From positions 103,062 to 167,061 of the forward strand of contig CANGUG010000003.1 in NCBI GenBank assembly GCA_947457075.1: 64,000 nt of DNA. Direction: 5' to 3'. The notes under the pieces were generated by a model. The model was not told the DNA's origin. It did not search any database and saw only the letters and a program-made list of their open reading frames with translations. Within the stretch, counting starts at the first letter, position 1. Every line of letters starts with the position of its first letter. Of the stretch, positions 8,712-18,612 are shown piece after piece. Source of the stretch: Bacteroidota bacterium. GTDB taxonomy: Bacteria > Bacteroidota > Bacteroidia > Chitinophagales > Chitinophagaceae. The position numbers were made by a program, and so were the translations under genes.

Positions 8712-10916
8712 CTATTTATTCCTTTTGGGTTGACCTCCATTTGGCGCTGCTTGTGCCTTAGTATTCTTTTGGGCAGAAGGCGACGGAGTGCTTTTCTTTC
8801 CTACCTGTTTCACAGGTTCATCCGGTATTTTTTCCACTACCAATAAATCTACTAAATCAATATTCATTGGTAACTGTCCCACTTTCACGATGGCTCTTTT
8901 ACCTTTAATCTCCAACACTTCTCCTACTTGATAGTTTTTCTTCAATTTAACGGTTGCCCCCACTATAATAGGTGCATTGGTTTCTTTGAAATTTTTATCC
9001 ACTTTCTTTGCTAATTTATTGATAACAATTGCATCGTTCTTTTTAAACAATAAATTAAACAAGTTCTTCATTACCTCTTCCTTCTTTTCTGATTTTTTCC
9101 AATCAAGGGCAATTTGTTTTAACTGCCTTTCCATGTCCTTATTATAGGCAAATTTTTCTTCGGCCACCCTATTTTGTTCCTTCAATAAACTAATTTGCTG
9201 ATGGTATTTTTCCTTATCTAAAATTTGGGTTAATGAATTTTTTAAGGCATCATTCTCTTTCAATTTTTTATGCAACTCCTTGCGCTCTTGTTGCACCAAT
9301 TGTAAATCCTGTTCAGTTCTATTTAATAATTTATCTAATTCAAAATGATGAGTATCCACCAATTTTCGAGCTCGATTAATTAGGTTTTTAGGAAGGCCTA
9401 TTCTTTCTGCAATGGCAAAAGTGTATGAACTACCTGGTTTACCTATCACTAACAGATACAATGGTTCCAATTTTACTTCATCAAACTGCATGGCACCATT
9501 TACAATCCCCTTATTGTGATTGGCCATTACTTTTAAATTCAAATAATGGGTGGTCACAATACCTTGTGCATGTTTATGGGAGAGTTCTTCTAAAATAACT
9601 TCGGCAAAAGCACCTCCTAAATGGGGATCCGAACCACTTCCCAATTCATCTATAAAAAATAGGGTTTTGCCATTTGCATTTTCAATAAAATGCTTCATAT
9701 GCATTAGGTGACTTGAATAAGTACTTAATTCAAATGCCAAATTCTGTGTATCTCCTAATTGAATAAATAATTGTTTATAAATCCCCATTTGGGAGGTTGG
9801 ATTCATTGGAACCAGTAAACCACTTTGCATCATTACTTGGTTCAACCCCAAGGTTTTCATGGAAACGGTTTTACCCCCTGCATTGGGTCCACTGATAATG
9901 AGTATCCTCGCTTCGTCGTCTAAATGCAAATTCACTGGAATTGTTTTTTTGCCAGAATGCTTATTGTATAAATACAACAAAGGATGATAAGCGTCAATTA
10001 ATTGAGAAGTTGCGCTGTTTTGAACCATGGGCATATGTGCATTCATGTCCACTGCTAAAATTGCTTTAGCACGAATGAAATCAAAAATGCCCACCATTTG
10101 AATATAACTCAATAATAAAGAGGAATAAGGAGATAAAGTGGCAGTTAGTTGTCTTAAAACGCGCTGCACTTCTTTTTGTTCTTCCTGCTCTAAACTATAT
10201 AATTCATTATTCAATTCAATGGTTTCCTCTGGTTCAATGAAGGCTGTTTTACGGCTGTCACTTTCCCCATGTAAAAAACCTTTAACCTGCCTTTTATACT
10301 CGGAAAAAACGGCAACCACTCTTCGTCCATTGCTAAAACTCTCATCGATATCAGCTGTATAGCCTGCTTTGGCTAATCTATGTATAACTTTGTCAAAAAT
10401 GCGTCTTAATTCTTGGCGCTTTTTATACAAATGCATTCTAATTTTTGCTAAATCCTCCGATGCATTATCTTTCACATTCCCTCGATCATCTATAATTTCA
10501 TCAATACTTTCAACAATTGATTTTTCATAATAGTTATCCCCTATCACTTCAAATAAATTGGCATAGGCTAGTTTTCGTTCAGCATCAAACCATTTGTATA
10601 TGTTTCCAGTATGTTCGGCTAATCGCCTTACCAATAACCATTGCTCCCCTGTTAATTGTGCACCAGGAATACCCAATAGTTTTAAATCCTTTCGAATATC
10701 TAATACAAAGTCCGCTGGAAAGTATTGATTCGCTGATTTTATGAATTTATACTCTTCAGTTTGACTTAAAGCTGTTTGAATATATTTTTGATGGGTATGT
10801 ATACGCATTTCCTCCACCAACTCCTTTCCTATGGTTGTTTGACAATGCCCTAATAAAATGGCAGAGATTTTATCAAATTCTAGTTGGGTTAAGGCGTTTT
10901 CCGGATAAACTCTCAT
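8712..10916 (-). CDS. mutS2: MutS2-type ATPase lacking a C-terminal Smr domain
   Basis: MutS2 family protein of 734 residues, linked to recombination control or rescue of collided ribosomes rather than classical mismatch repair. The clamp and core region spans ~1-310. The ATPase has Walker A SGPNAGGKT (near 340), Walker B TLFFIDELGSGSD and the following TTHYLNLK switch. A long coiled coil rich in K, E and Q covers ~515-620. The tail is a short KOW-like segment and then low-complexity PSPSAQKNTKAQ. The nuclease-like Smr domain seen at the C-terminus of B. subtilis MutS2 is absent, and only 24 bases separate the stop from the next gene. Confidence 0.93.
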   Translation of the reverse strand: MRVYPENALTQLEFDKISAILLGHCQTTIGKELVEEMRIHTHQKYIQTALSQTEEYKFIKSANQYFPADFVLDIRKDLKLLGIPGAQLTGEQWLLVRRLAEHTGNIYKWFDAERKLAYANLFEVIGDNYYEKSIVESIDEIIDDRGNVKDNASEDLAKIRMHLYKKRQELRRIFDKVIHRLAKAGYTADIDESFSNGRRVVAVFSEYKRQVKGFLHGESDSRKTAFIEPEETIELNNELYSLEQEEQKEVQRVLRQLTATLSPYSSLLLSYIQMVGIFDFIRAKAILAVDMNAHMPMVQNSATSQLIDAYHPLLYLYNKHSGKKTIPVNLHLDDEARILIISGPNAGGKTVSMKTLGLNQVMMQSGLLVPMNPTSQMGIYKQLFIQLGDTQNLAFELSTYSSHLMHMKHFIENANGKTLFFIDELGSGSDPHLGGAFAEVILEELSHKHAQGIVTTHYLNLKVMANHNKGIVNGAMQFDEVKLEPLYLLVIGKPGSSYTFAIAERIGLPKNLINRARKLVDTHHFELDKLLNRTEQDLQLVQQERKELHKKLKENDALKNSLTQILDKEKYHQQISLLKEQNRVAEEKFAYNKDMERQLKQIALDWKKSEKKEEVMKNLFNLLFKKNDAIVINKLAKKVDKNFKETNAPIIVGATVKLKKNYQVGEVLEIKGKRAIVKVGQLPMNIDLVDLLVVEKIPDEPVKQVGKKSTPSPSAQKNTKAQAAPNGGQPKRNK

Positions 10917-11011
10917 AGGGCTAAATAGACTGCAAATTTACTTAAATAAACATTATCCCCCTTTGAACAATTATATGAACAGATTGTTTTACTTTAAACA
11001 AATCTAAATTT

Positions 11012-11665
11012 ATGAAACCCATTATAGCAGGATTATTACTCATTACAGCTCTTTTTAGCTTAGAAGCCTGCGCTCAGTCGGTAAAAAACAATAAAAAAGA
11101 AATTAACTCAACCAATTTAAACATGACAAATACAGAAACAATTACACTAGGATCTGGCTGCTTTTGGTGCACCGAAGCCATTTATCAAAGATTAGAAGGG
11201 GTGGTAAAAGTAACCAGTGGTTATAGTGGTGGACATGTTGATAATCCAACTTATGAGCAAGTATGTGATAAAACAACAGGTCATGCTGAAGTATGTCAAA
11301 TTGTATATGATACCACCAAAATTAGCTTGGATGATATTTTGGCCGTTTTTTGGAAAACACATGATCCAACTACACCCAATCAGCAAGGAAATGATGTTGG
11401 CCCTCAGTACCGAAGTGCTGTTTTTTACCATAATGAACATCAAAAACAAGTAGCTGAAAAATACATTGCCGAATTAACTGCTGCCAAAGCATGGGATAAA
11501 CCCATTGTGACAGAAGTAACTGCCTTTAGTAAATTCTATTCTGCAGAAAGCTACCACCAAAACTATTACAATAACAATACCTACCAAGGCTATTGTCGTT
11601 ATGTAATTGGTCCAAAACTAGAAAAATTTGAAAAGGTGTTTAAAGACAAGTTAAAAAAAGATTAG
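11012..11665 (+). CDS. msrA: Peptide-methionine (S)-S-oxide reductase, exported
   Basis: MsrA repairs oxidised methionine (the S-sulfoxide) in proteins using thiol chemistry. The catalytic cysteine is in GSGCFWCTEA, and TSGYSGGHVDNPTYEQV and GHAEVCQI are standard MsrA blocks. A C-terminal GYCRYVI may supply the resolving cysteine. The first ~37 residues are a signal sequence with a possible lipobox (LFSLEACAQS), so the enzyme probably works in the cell envelope. Total length is 217 residues, about 40 more than a cytosolic MsrA. It is divergent from mutS2, with 95 bases between them, and appears to be a single-gene unit. Confidence 0.96.
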   Translation: MKPIIAGLLLITALFSLEACAQSVKNNKKEINSTNLNMTNTETITLGSGCFWCTEAIYQRLEGVVKVTSGYSGGHVDNPTYEQVCDKTTGHAEVCQIVYDTTKISLDDILAVFWKTHDPTTPNQQGNDVGPQYRSAVFYHNEHQKQVAEKYIAELTAAKAWDKPIVTEVTAFSKFYSAESYHQNYYNNNTYQGYCRYVIGPKLEKFEKVFKDKLKKD

Positions 11666-11760
11666 TGTCATCTGGGTTAGGAAAAATGAAAGGCATAACC
11701 CAATTGTTTCTGCTAAGATTAATGGATAAAAACCATTATTTTTATCTTCAAATTTGAAGT

Positions 11761-13473
11761 ATGAAACAGCTTGCCCTTCTATTTTCTATCGTATTTATGA
11801 GTTTATCCATGAATGCGCAACCCATTTTTACAAAAGCCGATACTCTTCGTGGAAGCTTAAATGAAAATAGAGATTGGTTTGATATTCAATCTTATACAAT
11901 TAACGTAACACCTGATATAGCGAACAAATCAATTCAAGGAAGCGTAATTTGGAAGGCAAAAGTGATTAAAAATAGCAATGATATTCAAATTGACTTGCAA
12001 CAACCTTTAATCATTGACCATATTTCAATGAATGTACATCCTAAAAATAGTTTTGAATTTGAAACTTTACAATGGACTAGAGATGGTAATATCGCCCTTG
12101 CTAAAGTGAAAAATAAACTTTCAAAAGGGGACGAAATTGAATTAAAGATAAAATACCATGGAATCCCCAAGGAAGCCATTCGCCCTCCTTGGGATGGAGG
12201 ATGGATTTGGAAAAAAGATGCCAATGGGAATCCATGGGTCTCTGTTGCATGCCAAGGTTTAGGTGCTTCGGTTTGGTATCCATGCAAGGATGTGCAGTCA
12301 GATGAACCCGATAGTGGCGCTTCCTTATCCATTAAACTACCTACACAAAAAAACCTGCAAGCAATTGCCAATGGAAACCAGGCCTGGATCATTACTGCAG
12401 ATTCGGACAATGAAACAAATAAAAAAGCAGACTCAACCGACCACTTTTGGTTTGTATCCAACCCTATCAACAACTACAATATCATCCCCTATATTGGAGA
12501 TTATTTTAAATGGAGTGAAAAATACAAAGGATTAAAGGGTAATTTAGAAATTAGTTACTATGCCCTAAGACAAGACTCTGCAAAAGCACGTAAACAATTT
12601 AAGCAAGTACCTGAAATGCTTAAAGCATTTGAGCATTGGTTTGGTCCTTACCCATTTTATGAGGATGGTTTTAAAATTATTCAAAGCCCCCATTTAGGGA
12701 TGGAACATCAATCCGCTATTGCTTATGGTAATAAATTTATGAATGGTTATTTAGGTAAAGATTTGTCAGGATCCGGATGGGGAATGAAATGGGACTTTAT
12801 TATCGTACACGAAAGTGGACATGAATGGTTTGCCAATAATATCACCACTAAAGATATTGCTGATATGTGGGTACATGAAGGTTTTACCAATTATTCTGAA
12901 ACCTTATTTACTGAATATTATTATGGAATAGAAGCGGGAAATGATTACGCTTTTGGTATAAGAAAAAACATTTTAAATGATATTCCTATTATTGGGAAAT
13001 ACGGCGTTAATAACGAAGGTAGTGGAGATATGTATGCAAAAGCAGCTGTAATGATACATGGCATTCGTAAATCAATCCATAACGATGAATTATTTAGAAG
13101 TATATTAATTGGATTGAACAAGGATTTTTATCATCAAACGGTTACCACTGAACAAATTGAAAATTATATATCAAAAAAATCTGGCTATAATTTCAGTAAA
13201 GTATTTGATCAATATTTAAGAACCACTCAAATACCTGAATTCAATTACAGCTATGATGAAAAAGAAAAAATTCTTACTTATCAATGGAGAAATTGTATCG
13301 CTGGATTTGACCAGAATTTACACTTTACCTACGAGGGAACTACATTTGATTTATTACCCACCGCTTTTATACCACAAAAGCGGTTAATTAAATTGGAAAA
13401 CTTTAATCCAGAAAAATTTGGCGAAGCCATCAAGCGACTTTATTACGTTCAATTAAAATACGAAAAGTACTAA
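11761..13473 (+). CDS. M1 family aminopeptidase, secreted
   Basis: Zinc aminopeptidase of family M1, 570 residues with a signal peptide ending around MSLSMNAQ. The N-terminal beta-domain spans ~35-230. The substrate-binding motif is GMEHQSA, a variant of GAMEN. The zinc site is HESGH with the third ligand Glu 18 residues on, in WVHEGFTNYSE. There is no large helical C-terminal domain, as in the short bacterial M1 enzymes. It likely trims peptides outside the cytoplasm. It starts 95 bases after msrA and faces the convergent NlpC/P60 gene with only 24 bases between stops. Confidence 0.94.
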   Translation: MKQLALLFSIVFMSLSMNAQPIFTKADTLRGSLNENRDWFDIQSYTINVTPDIANKSIQGSVIWKAKVIKNSNDIQIDLQQPLIIDHISMNVHPKNSFEFETLQWTRDGNIALAKVKNKLSKGDEIELKIKYHGIPKEAIRPPWDGGWIWKKDANGNPWVSVACQGLGASVWYPCKDVQSDEPDSGASLSIKLPTQKNLQAIANGNQAWIITADSDNETNKKADSTDHFWFVSNPINNYNIIPYIGDYFKWSEKYKGLKGNLEISYYALRQDSAKARKQFKQVPEMLKAFEHWFGPYPFYEDGFKIIQSPHLGMEHQSAIAYGNKFMNGYLGKDLSGSGWGMKWDFIIVHESGHEWFANNITTKDIADMWVHEGFTNYSETLFTEYYYGIEAGNDYAFGIRKNILNDIPIIGKYGVNNEGSGDMYAKAAVMIHGIRKSIHNDELFRSILIGLNKDFYHQTVTTEQIENYISKKSGYNFSKVFDQYLRTTQIPEFNYSYDEKEKILTYQWRNCIAGFDQNLHFTYEGTTFDLLPTAFIPQKRLIKLENFNPEKFGEAIKRLYYVQLKYEKY

Positions 13474-13497
13474 AGCTGACTTTGCGAATTCATTAGT

Positions 13498-14214
13498 TTA
13501 TTTAGCTAATGTAGAAACCCTACCCATACTGAATAAAGTTTTTTGATAGTATGGTTCTCCTAAATCACTAATGGTAACGCCTCTTTTGGAGGAAGCATGT
13601 ACAAATTTATTGTTGGCTAAATAGATCCCTACATGTGAAATTTTATTGGGTCCTTCAGTTTTAAAAAAGATTAAATCACCTTCCTTTAACTCATCCCAAT
13701 TTATTCTCTTACTTTGTAAATATTGCTCAGCGGCAGTTCGGTTTAACTTGATATCAAAAGTTCCTTTCATCACATCCAAAGCAAAAAAAGAGCAATCCAC
13801 CCCCGACTTTGAAGTACCTCCATAATGATAGGGTGTCCCTATCCATTCATCTATTTTTTTAAGTAAAGGAACATTATTAATGGACTCAACAGGTACATCC
13901 ATCAAAATGGAATATTTTAATTGTAACCAATTGGCTTTCTCAATATCAGACAAATTAGAAGGCATTTTATCCAATTTGGTAGTAGTCCCTGGGTCGGTTT
14001 CTTCCTCAATTCCCAAGGAGGATTTTTTAACATATACTTTCCCTGGGGTAACAGCGATATGTTCTAAAAATTCAATATTATCATTTTTTGCAATAGAAGA
14101 TTGCTTAGGTGCTGGCTTAAAAGCAGCTGACATAGATTGTAATGATTTACAACTACTCATGAATACTAGCATCAAGGTAGCTAGTAGGCCATTATAGAAA
14201 ATCTTGATTTGCAT
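13498..14214 (-). CDS. NlpC/P60 family cell-wall hydrolase, lipoprotein
   Basis: C40-family cysteine peptidase that cleaves gamma-D-Glu-diaminopimelate bonds in peptidoglycan peptides. It has a lipoprotein signal (ATLMLVFMSSCKS) and a C-terminal NlpC/P60 domain from about residue 120. The catalytic cysteine is in SGVDCSFFALD and the histidine in ISHVGIYL, followed by KFVHAS. The track start at 14223 is a TTG; the ATG at 14214 (MQIKIFYNG) gives a normal signal peptide. It is divergent from dnaE, 131 bases away, and convergent with the M1 peptidase. The stretch before the domain has no recognisable SH3 motif. Confidence 0.93.
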   Translation of the reverse strand: MQIKIFYNGLLATLMLVFMSSCKSLQSMSAAFKPAPKQSSIAKNDNIEFLEHIAVTPGKVYVKKSSLGIEEETDPGTTTKLDKMPSNLSDIEKANWLQLKYSILMDVPVESINNVPLLKKIDEWIGTPYHYGGTSKSGVDCSFFALDVMKGTFDIKLNRTAAEQYLQSKRINWDELKEGDLIFFKTEGPNKISHVGIYLANNKFVHASSKRGVTISDLGEPYYQKTLFSMGRVSTLAK

Positions 14215-14345
14215 GGTATGCAAGTTAAGTCAAGAACACTTAAATTGAGTCATGATTTGGCATTTTTAACCATTTTTTGTGGAAAATTAGCCCAATGTAA
14301 ACCCCTGTTTTTGTCGATATTTGCATACTTAGTCCTATCCTATTT

Positions 14346-17300
14346 ATGCCAACATTTTCCCATTTACACGTTCATACGCAATATTCACTATTAGACGGTG
14401 CAGCCTCCATTGATAAATTGTATCAAAAAGCCATAGCGGATAATATGCCCGCTTTAGCCATCACTGATCATGGAAATATGTTTGGGGCTTTTAATTTTGT
14501 CAATCAGGCTTGGAAAAAAACCAAAGTAATTGGAAAGGATAAAAACGGGAATGATATAGTAGAGCCCGTTGTGAAGCCCATTGTAGGTTGTGAATTTTAT
14601 ATGGTCAAGGATAGACATCAAAAAATCTTTACCAAAGAAAATAAGGACGACCGATTTCACCAGGTTTTGTTAGCGAAAAACGCAATAGGCTACCAAAATT
14701 TAATTAAACTTACTTCACTTGGATACATTGAAGGAATGTATAGTAAGTATCCGCGTATTGATAAAGAATTGATTTTACAATACCATGAAGGTATTATTGC
14801 AACCACTTGTTGTATTGGCGCCCATGTACCACAATATATTTTAAGGCATGGAGAAGAAGCTGCGGAGAAAGAATTTAAATGGTGGTTAGATATTTTTGGT
14901 GAGGATTACTATATCGAACTACAAAGACACCAAATACCTGAGCAGGAAACCATCAATGCTACTTTGCAAAAATTTGCAAAAAAATACAAGGTTCAAGTAA
15001 TTGCAACCAATGACAGTCACTATGTAAACGAGGATGACGCCAATGCACATGATATATTATTGTGTGTAAATACGGGTGAGAAACAATCTACACCAGGCTT
15101 TGATGATTTTGTCAATGACGAATTACAAATAAAAAATCGAAGATTCAAATTTCCAAATAATGAGTTTTATTTCAAGACTCAGAATGAAATGATTGAATTA
15201 TTTAGTGATATCCCAGAAGCCATTGACAACACCAATGCGATTGTTGACAAAGTAGAAGTGTTAAATCTTAAAAAGGACATCCTCCTACCCGCTTTCCCCA
15301 TTCCAGCGGCATTTAAGATTCATAAGGATGCCAATATGAATCAATGGGAGTATTTAAAACACATCACATGGGAAGGAGCAAATAAACGATACCCTGAAAT
15401 TACTGCTGAAATTCAAGAACGTATTGACTTTGAATTATTCACCATACAAACCATGGGATTTGCTGGTTACTTTTTAATTGTTAGTGACTTTATTAAAGCA
15501 GGTCGGGAAATGGATGTATTTGTAGGTCCTGGTCGTGGATCCGCTGCGGGCAGTGTGGTTGCCTATTGTATTGGCATCACCAATATTGACCCTATTAAAT
15601 ACCAATTACTATTTGAACGTTTCTTAAACCCCGACAGAAAGTCAATGCCCGATATTGATACGGACTTTGATGATGAAGGGCGTCAAAAAGTAATTGATTA
15701 TGTGGTGGAAAAATATGGAAAGGAACAGGTAGCACAAATCATTACTTATGGCACGATGGCAGCAAAAAGTAGTATCAAGGACGTTGCCCGTGTAATGGAT
15801 TTACCTCTTTCTGAATCTAACTTACTTGCAAAGTTAGTACCCGATAAGCCAGGTACCGAATTAGCCCGTTGTTTACACGCCCCCATCACCGCAAAAGAAG
15901 GTGATAAATCCTTAGCAGAAAAAGAAGGGTATCAGGTAGAAGATATCGATAACATTAAAAAGTTAAGAGAAATATATAAGGGAAATGATTTGAGAGCAAC
16001 AGTATTACATGAAGCAGAAAAATTAGAAGGTTCTATACGAAATACAGGTATTCATGCTGCAGGTATTATTATTGCTCCCAAGGATTTGACAGAAATTATG
16101 CCGGTGGCCACTTCCAAGGACTCTACCTTATGGATTACCCAAATTGAAGGTTCGGTCATTGAAGAAGCAGGCGTTATTAAGATGGACTTTTTGGGTCTAA
16201 AAACTCTTTCTATTTTAAAAACAGCTTTGGAATTGATTTACCAAAATCATGGGATTAAAATAAACTTGGATACGATTCCTTTGGATGATGAAAAAACATT
16301 TCAGTTATACCAAAAAGGAGAAACCAATGCCACTTTCCAATTTGAATCGGTGGGAATGCAAAAGCATTTACGTGATTTAAAGCCAGATAAATTTGCCGAC
16401 TTAATTGCGATGAATGCCTTGTACCGTCCAGGTCCAATGGCGTATATACCCAATTTTATTGAACGTAAACATGGCCGTGAAATTATTAAATATGACTTAC
16501 CAGAAATGGAAGAATATTTAGCAGATACTTATGGCATTACAGTTTATCAGGAGCAGGTAATGTTATTGAGTCAAAAAATTGGAGGCTTTACCAAAGGAGA
16601 TGCCGATGTGCTAAGAAAAGCCATGGGTAAAAAGCAAAAATCGGTGCTGGATAAAATGAAGGCTCAGTTTATTGCAGGTGCAGTTAAAAATGGACATCCT
16701 GAAAATGTGTTGGATAAAATTTGGACTGACTGGGAAGCATTTGCACAATACGCCTTTAATAAATCACACTCTACTTGTTATGCTTATGTAGCCTATCAAA
16801 CAGCTTATTTAAAAGCACATTACCCGGGTGAATACATGTCCGCAGTGCTAAATCATGCAGGCAGTATTGATAAAATCACCTTCTTTATGGAAGAGTGTAA
16901 AAGAATGGGAATAAAAGTACTAGGTCCTGATATTAATGAATCCTTAAAAGGTTTTTCTGTTAATAAGCAAGGTCAAATTCGTTTTGGTTTAGGAGGATTA
17001 AAAGGCGTTGGCGAAGCAGCAATTGAAGCCATCATTATTGAAAGGGATAAGAATGGCCCATTCAAAGACATGGTGGACTATATTAAAAGAGTTTTGTCTC
17101 GAGCTGTAAATAAAAAATCATTGGAAAGCTTAGCTTATTCTGGCACTTTTGATTGTTTCCCAGAATATAGCCGTGCACAATATTTTCATGTGGGAGACGG
17201 AGATCGTTCCAATGGTTTAGAAAAACTCATACAGTACGCACAAGCGACTCAAGCAATGAGTACAGGAACCACCAATACCCTTTTTGGTGATTTACCTTCT

Positions 17301-18023
17301 GCTATGCAAGTGCCATTGCCTAAATTAGCAACATGTGAGCCTTGGACTTTGACTGAAACATTGGAGCACGAAAAAGATATCACAGGTATTTTTATGAGTG
17401 GCCATCCTTTGGATCATTTTAATTTTGAAATGCGCCATTATCACTTTACCAATATCATTGATTTTAATGAAGTAAAAGATAATTTATCCACCCACCCCAA
17501 TCATTTAGGGAAGCCATTTAAATTGGCAGGTTTAATTACCGATGTTCAACATAGAATAACAAAAACGGGAAAGAATTTTGGATCCTTTGTTATTGAAGAT
17601 TTCACCAGTAAAACGGACTTTATATTATGGAGTGAGGATTATATAAAATTTCAAAACTATTTAGAAATAGGACAAAAAGTATATATAAATGGATCCTTTA
17701 GAACAAGATTTAACCAAGCCAATAATTTTGAATTTAAAATTCAAACCATGTCCCTTTTGGAAACAGTTAAGCAACAACAAACAAGGTCTATTGAAATTAC
17801 CTTACATCCTGCACATTTAAATGAAGAAATAATTTCCTTCTTTGAAAAGAATTTAAAACAAAACCCAGGGAAGTCCTCTTTTAAAGTCACCTTTATAGAA
17901 CCTAGAGAAAATATTGCTGCCAGCTTATTGACCCTTGAAAAAGGATTTTTAATGAATGATGAATTAGTTGAATTCTTAGATAAAACCCCCGATTTAGGTG
18001 TTAAAGTGAACTTAGTCACCTAA
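14346..18023 (+). CDS. dnaE: DNA polymerase III subunit alpha
   Basis: Catalytic subunit of the replicative polymerase, 1225 residues. The N-terminal PHP domain begins at once (FSHLHVHTQYSLLDGA). The polymerase palm carries the catalytic aspartates in MPDIDTDFDDEGR near residue 437. The fingers region has MNALYRPGPM and ITVYQEQVMLLS, with helix-hairpin-helix sequence FGLGGLKGVGE near 880, then an OB-fold near 1060-1150. It is the DnaE1 type, since there is no 3'-5' exonuclease insertion as in PolC. The gene stands alone, followed 132 bases later by trxA. Confidence 0.98.
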   Translation: MPTFSHLHVHTQYSLLDGAASIDKLYQKAIADNMPALAITDHGNMFGAFNFVNQAWKKTKVIGKDKNGNDIVEPVVKPIVGCEFYMVKDRHQKIFTKENKDDRFHQVLLAKNAIGYQNLIKLTSLGYIEGMYSKYPRIDKELILQYHEGIIATTCCIGAHVPQYILRHGEEAAEKEFKWWLDIFGEDYYIELQRHQIPEQETINATLQKFAKKYKVQVIATNDSHYVNEDDANAHDILLCVNTGEKQSTPGFDDFVNDELQIKNRRFKFPNNEFYFKTQNEMIELFSDIPEAIDNTNAIVDKVEVLNLKKDILLPAFPIPAAFKIHKDANMNQWEYLKHITWEGANKRYPEITAEIQERIDFELFTIQTMGFAGYFLIVSDFIKAGREMDVFVGPGRGSAAGSVVAYCIGITNIDPIKYQLLFERFLNPDRKSMPDIDTDFDDEGRQKVIDYVVEKYGKEQVAQIITYGTMAAKSSIKDVARVMDLPLSESNLLAKLVPDKPGTELARCLHAPITAKEGDKSLAEKEGYQVEDIDNIKKLREIYKGNDLRATVLHEAEKLEGSIRNTGIHAAGIIIAPKDLTEIMPVATSKDSTLWITQIEGSVIEEAGVIKMDFLGLKTLSILKTALELIYQNHGIKINLDTIPLDDEKTFQLYQKGETNATFQFESVGMQKHLRDLKPDKFADLIAMNALYRPGPMAYIPNFIERKHGREIIKYDLPEMEEYLADTYGITVYQEQVMLLSQKIGGFTKGDADVLRKAMGKKQKSVLDKMKAQFIAGAVKNGHPENVLDKIWTDWEAFAQYAFNKSHSTCYAYVAYQTAYLKAHYPGEYMSAVLNHAGSIDKITFFMEECKRMGIKVLGPDINESLKGFSVNKQGQIRFGLGGLKGVGEAAIEAIIIERDKNGPFKDMVDYIKRVLSRAVNKKSLESLAYSGTFDCFPEYSRAQYFHVGDGDRSNGLEKLIQYAQATQAMSTGTTNTLFGDLPSAMQVPLPKLATCEPWTLTETLEHEKDITGIFMSGHPLDHFNFEMRHYHFTNIIDFNEVKDNLSTHPNHLGKPFKLAGLITDVQHRITKTGKNFGSFVIEDFTSKTDFILWSEDYIKFQNYLEIGQKVYINGSFRTRFNQANNFEFKIQTMSLLETVKQQQTRSIEITLHPAHLNEEIISFFEKNLKQNPGKSSFKVTFIEPRENIAASLLTLEKGFLMNDELVEFLDKTPDLGVKVNLVT

Positions 18024-18107
18024 TATGCCCCTTTGGCAGACAATTTGTCCCCAATGACAATCCCCATTCGTGGAAAAGTCAAATGGGCAGGTATTAGAGA
18101 ATGGAAC

Positions 18108-18115
18108 TATTTTTG
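18108..18115 (+). promoter_or_regulatory. Possible -7 element of trxA promoter
   Basis: TATTTTTG matches the TAnnTTTG element, 40 bases before the trxA start. No good -33 TTTG is present at the right distance, so confidence is modest. A small dyad GACAA-T-TTGTC lies further upstream at 18040-18050. Confidence 0.4.
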
Positions 18116-18155
18116 AACTATACAATTCATACAAAACAATTTAAAATAAACTAGT

Positions 18156-18473
18156 ATGGCTTTAGAATTTACAGATGCAAATTTTCAACAAGTAGTAATG
18201 GAAAGTGATAAACTTTCTGTGATTGATTTTTGGGCAGAATGGTGTGGTCCATGTCGCGCAATTGGTCCTGTTATTGAAGAATTAGCCGTTCAATATGAAG
18301 GCAAAGTAAATATTGGGAAAGTAAATGTGGATGTTAATCCTAACTTAAGTATGAACTTTGGTATAACCTCTATTCCAGCAATCCTTTTTGTAAAAGGCGG
18401 CCAAGTGGTGGACAAACAAATTGGCGCAGTTCCCAAAGCAGTATTGGATAAGAAAATACAAGCACATTTATAA
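18156..18473 (+). CDS. trxA: Thioredoxin
   Basis: Cytosolic thiol-disulfide reductant of 105 residues, the standard thioredoxin length. The redox-active motif is WAEWCGPCRAIGP near residue 31, with the cis-proline in ITSIPAILF and the buried aspartate in VIDFWAEW. It supplies electrons to enzymes such as Msr, ribonucleotide reductase and peroxiredoxins. Preceded by a possible promoter and followed by its own terminator, so it is probably monocistronic. Confidence 0.97.
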   Translation: MALEFTDANFQQVVMESDKLSVIDFWAEWCGPCRAIGPVIEELAVQYEGKVNIGKVNVDVNPNLSMNFGITSIPAILFVKGGQVVDKQIGAVPKAVLDKKIQAHL

Positions 18474-18496
18474 TATACATTATTATAAAAACACAT

Positions 18497-18525
18497 GAAA
18501 ATCCTGCTTTTTAGCGGGATTTTTG
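18497..18525 (+). terminator. Terminator of trxA
   Basis: Stem AAATCCTGC / GCGGGATTT with a six-base loop and a run of T, 25 bases after the stop. Confidence 0.8.
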
Positions 18526-18612
18526 CTTATTAATTGCACCTGTTTCAAGGAATTGGCTTTTTTAATTTTTATAATTTCCAAAATCAGATTATCTTGACCC
18601 CTATAATTATTA

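Noticed and set aside
11985-12473. 162-residue minus-strand ORF inside the M1 peptidase gene
   Set aside because: Shadow of the coding strand; the M1 frame has full catalytic motifs, while this frame shows none.
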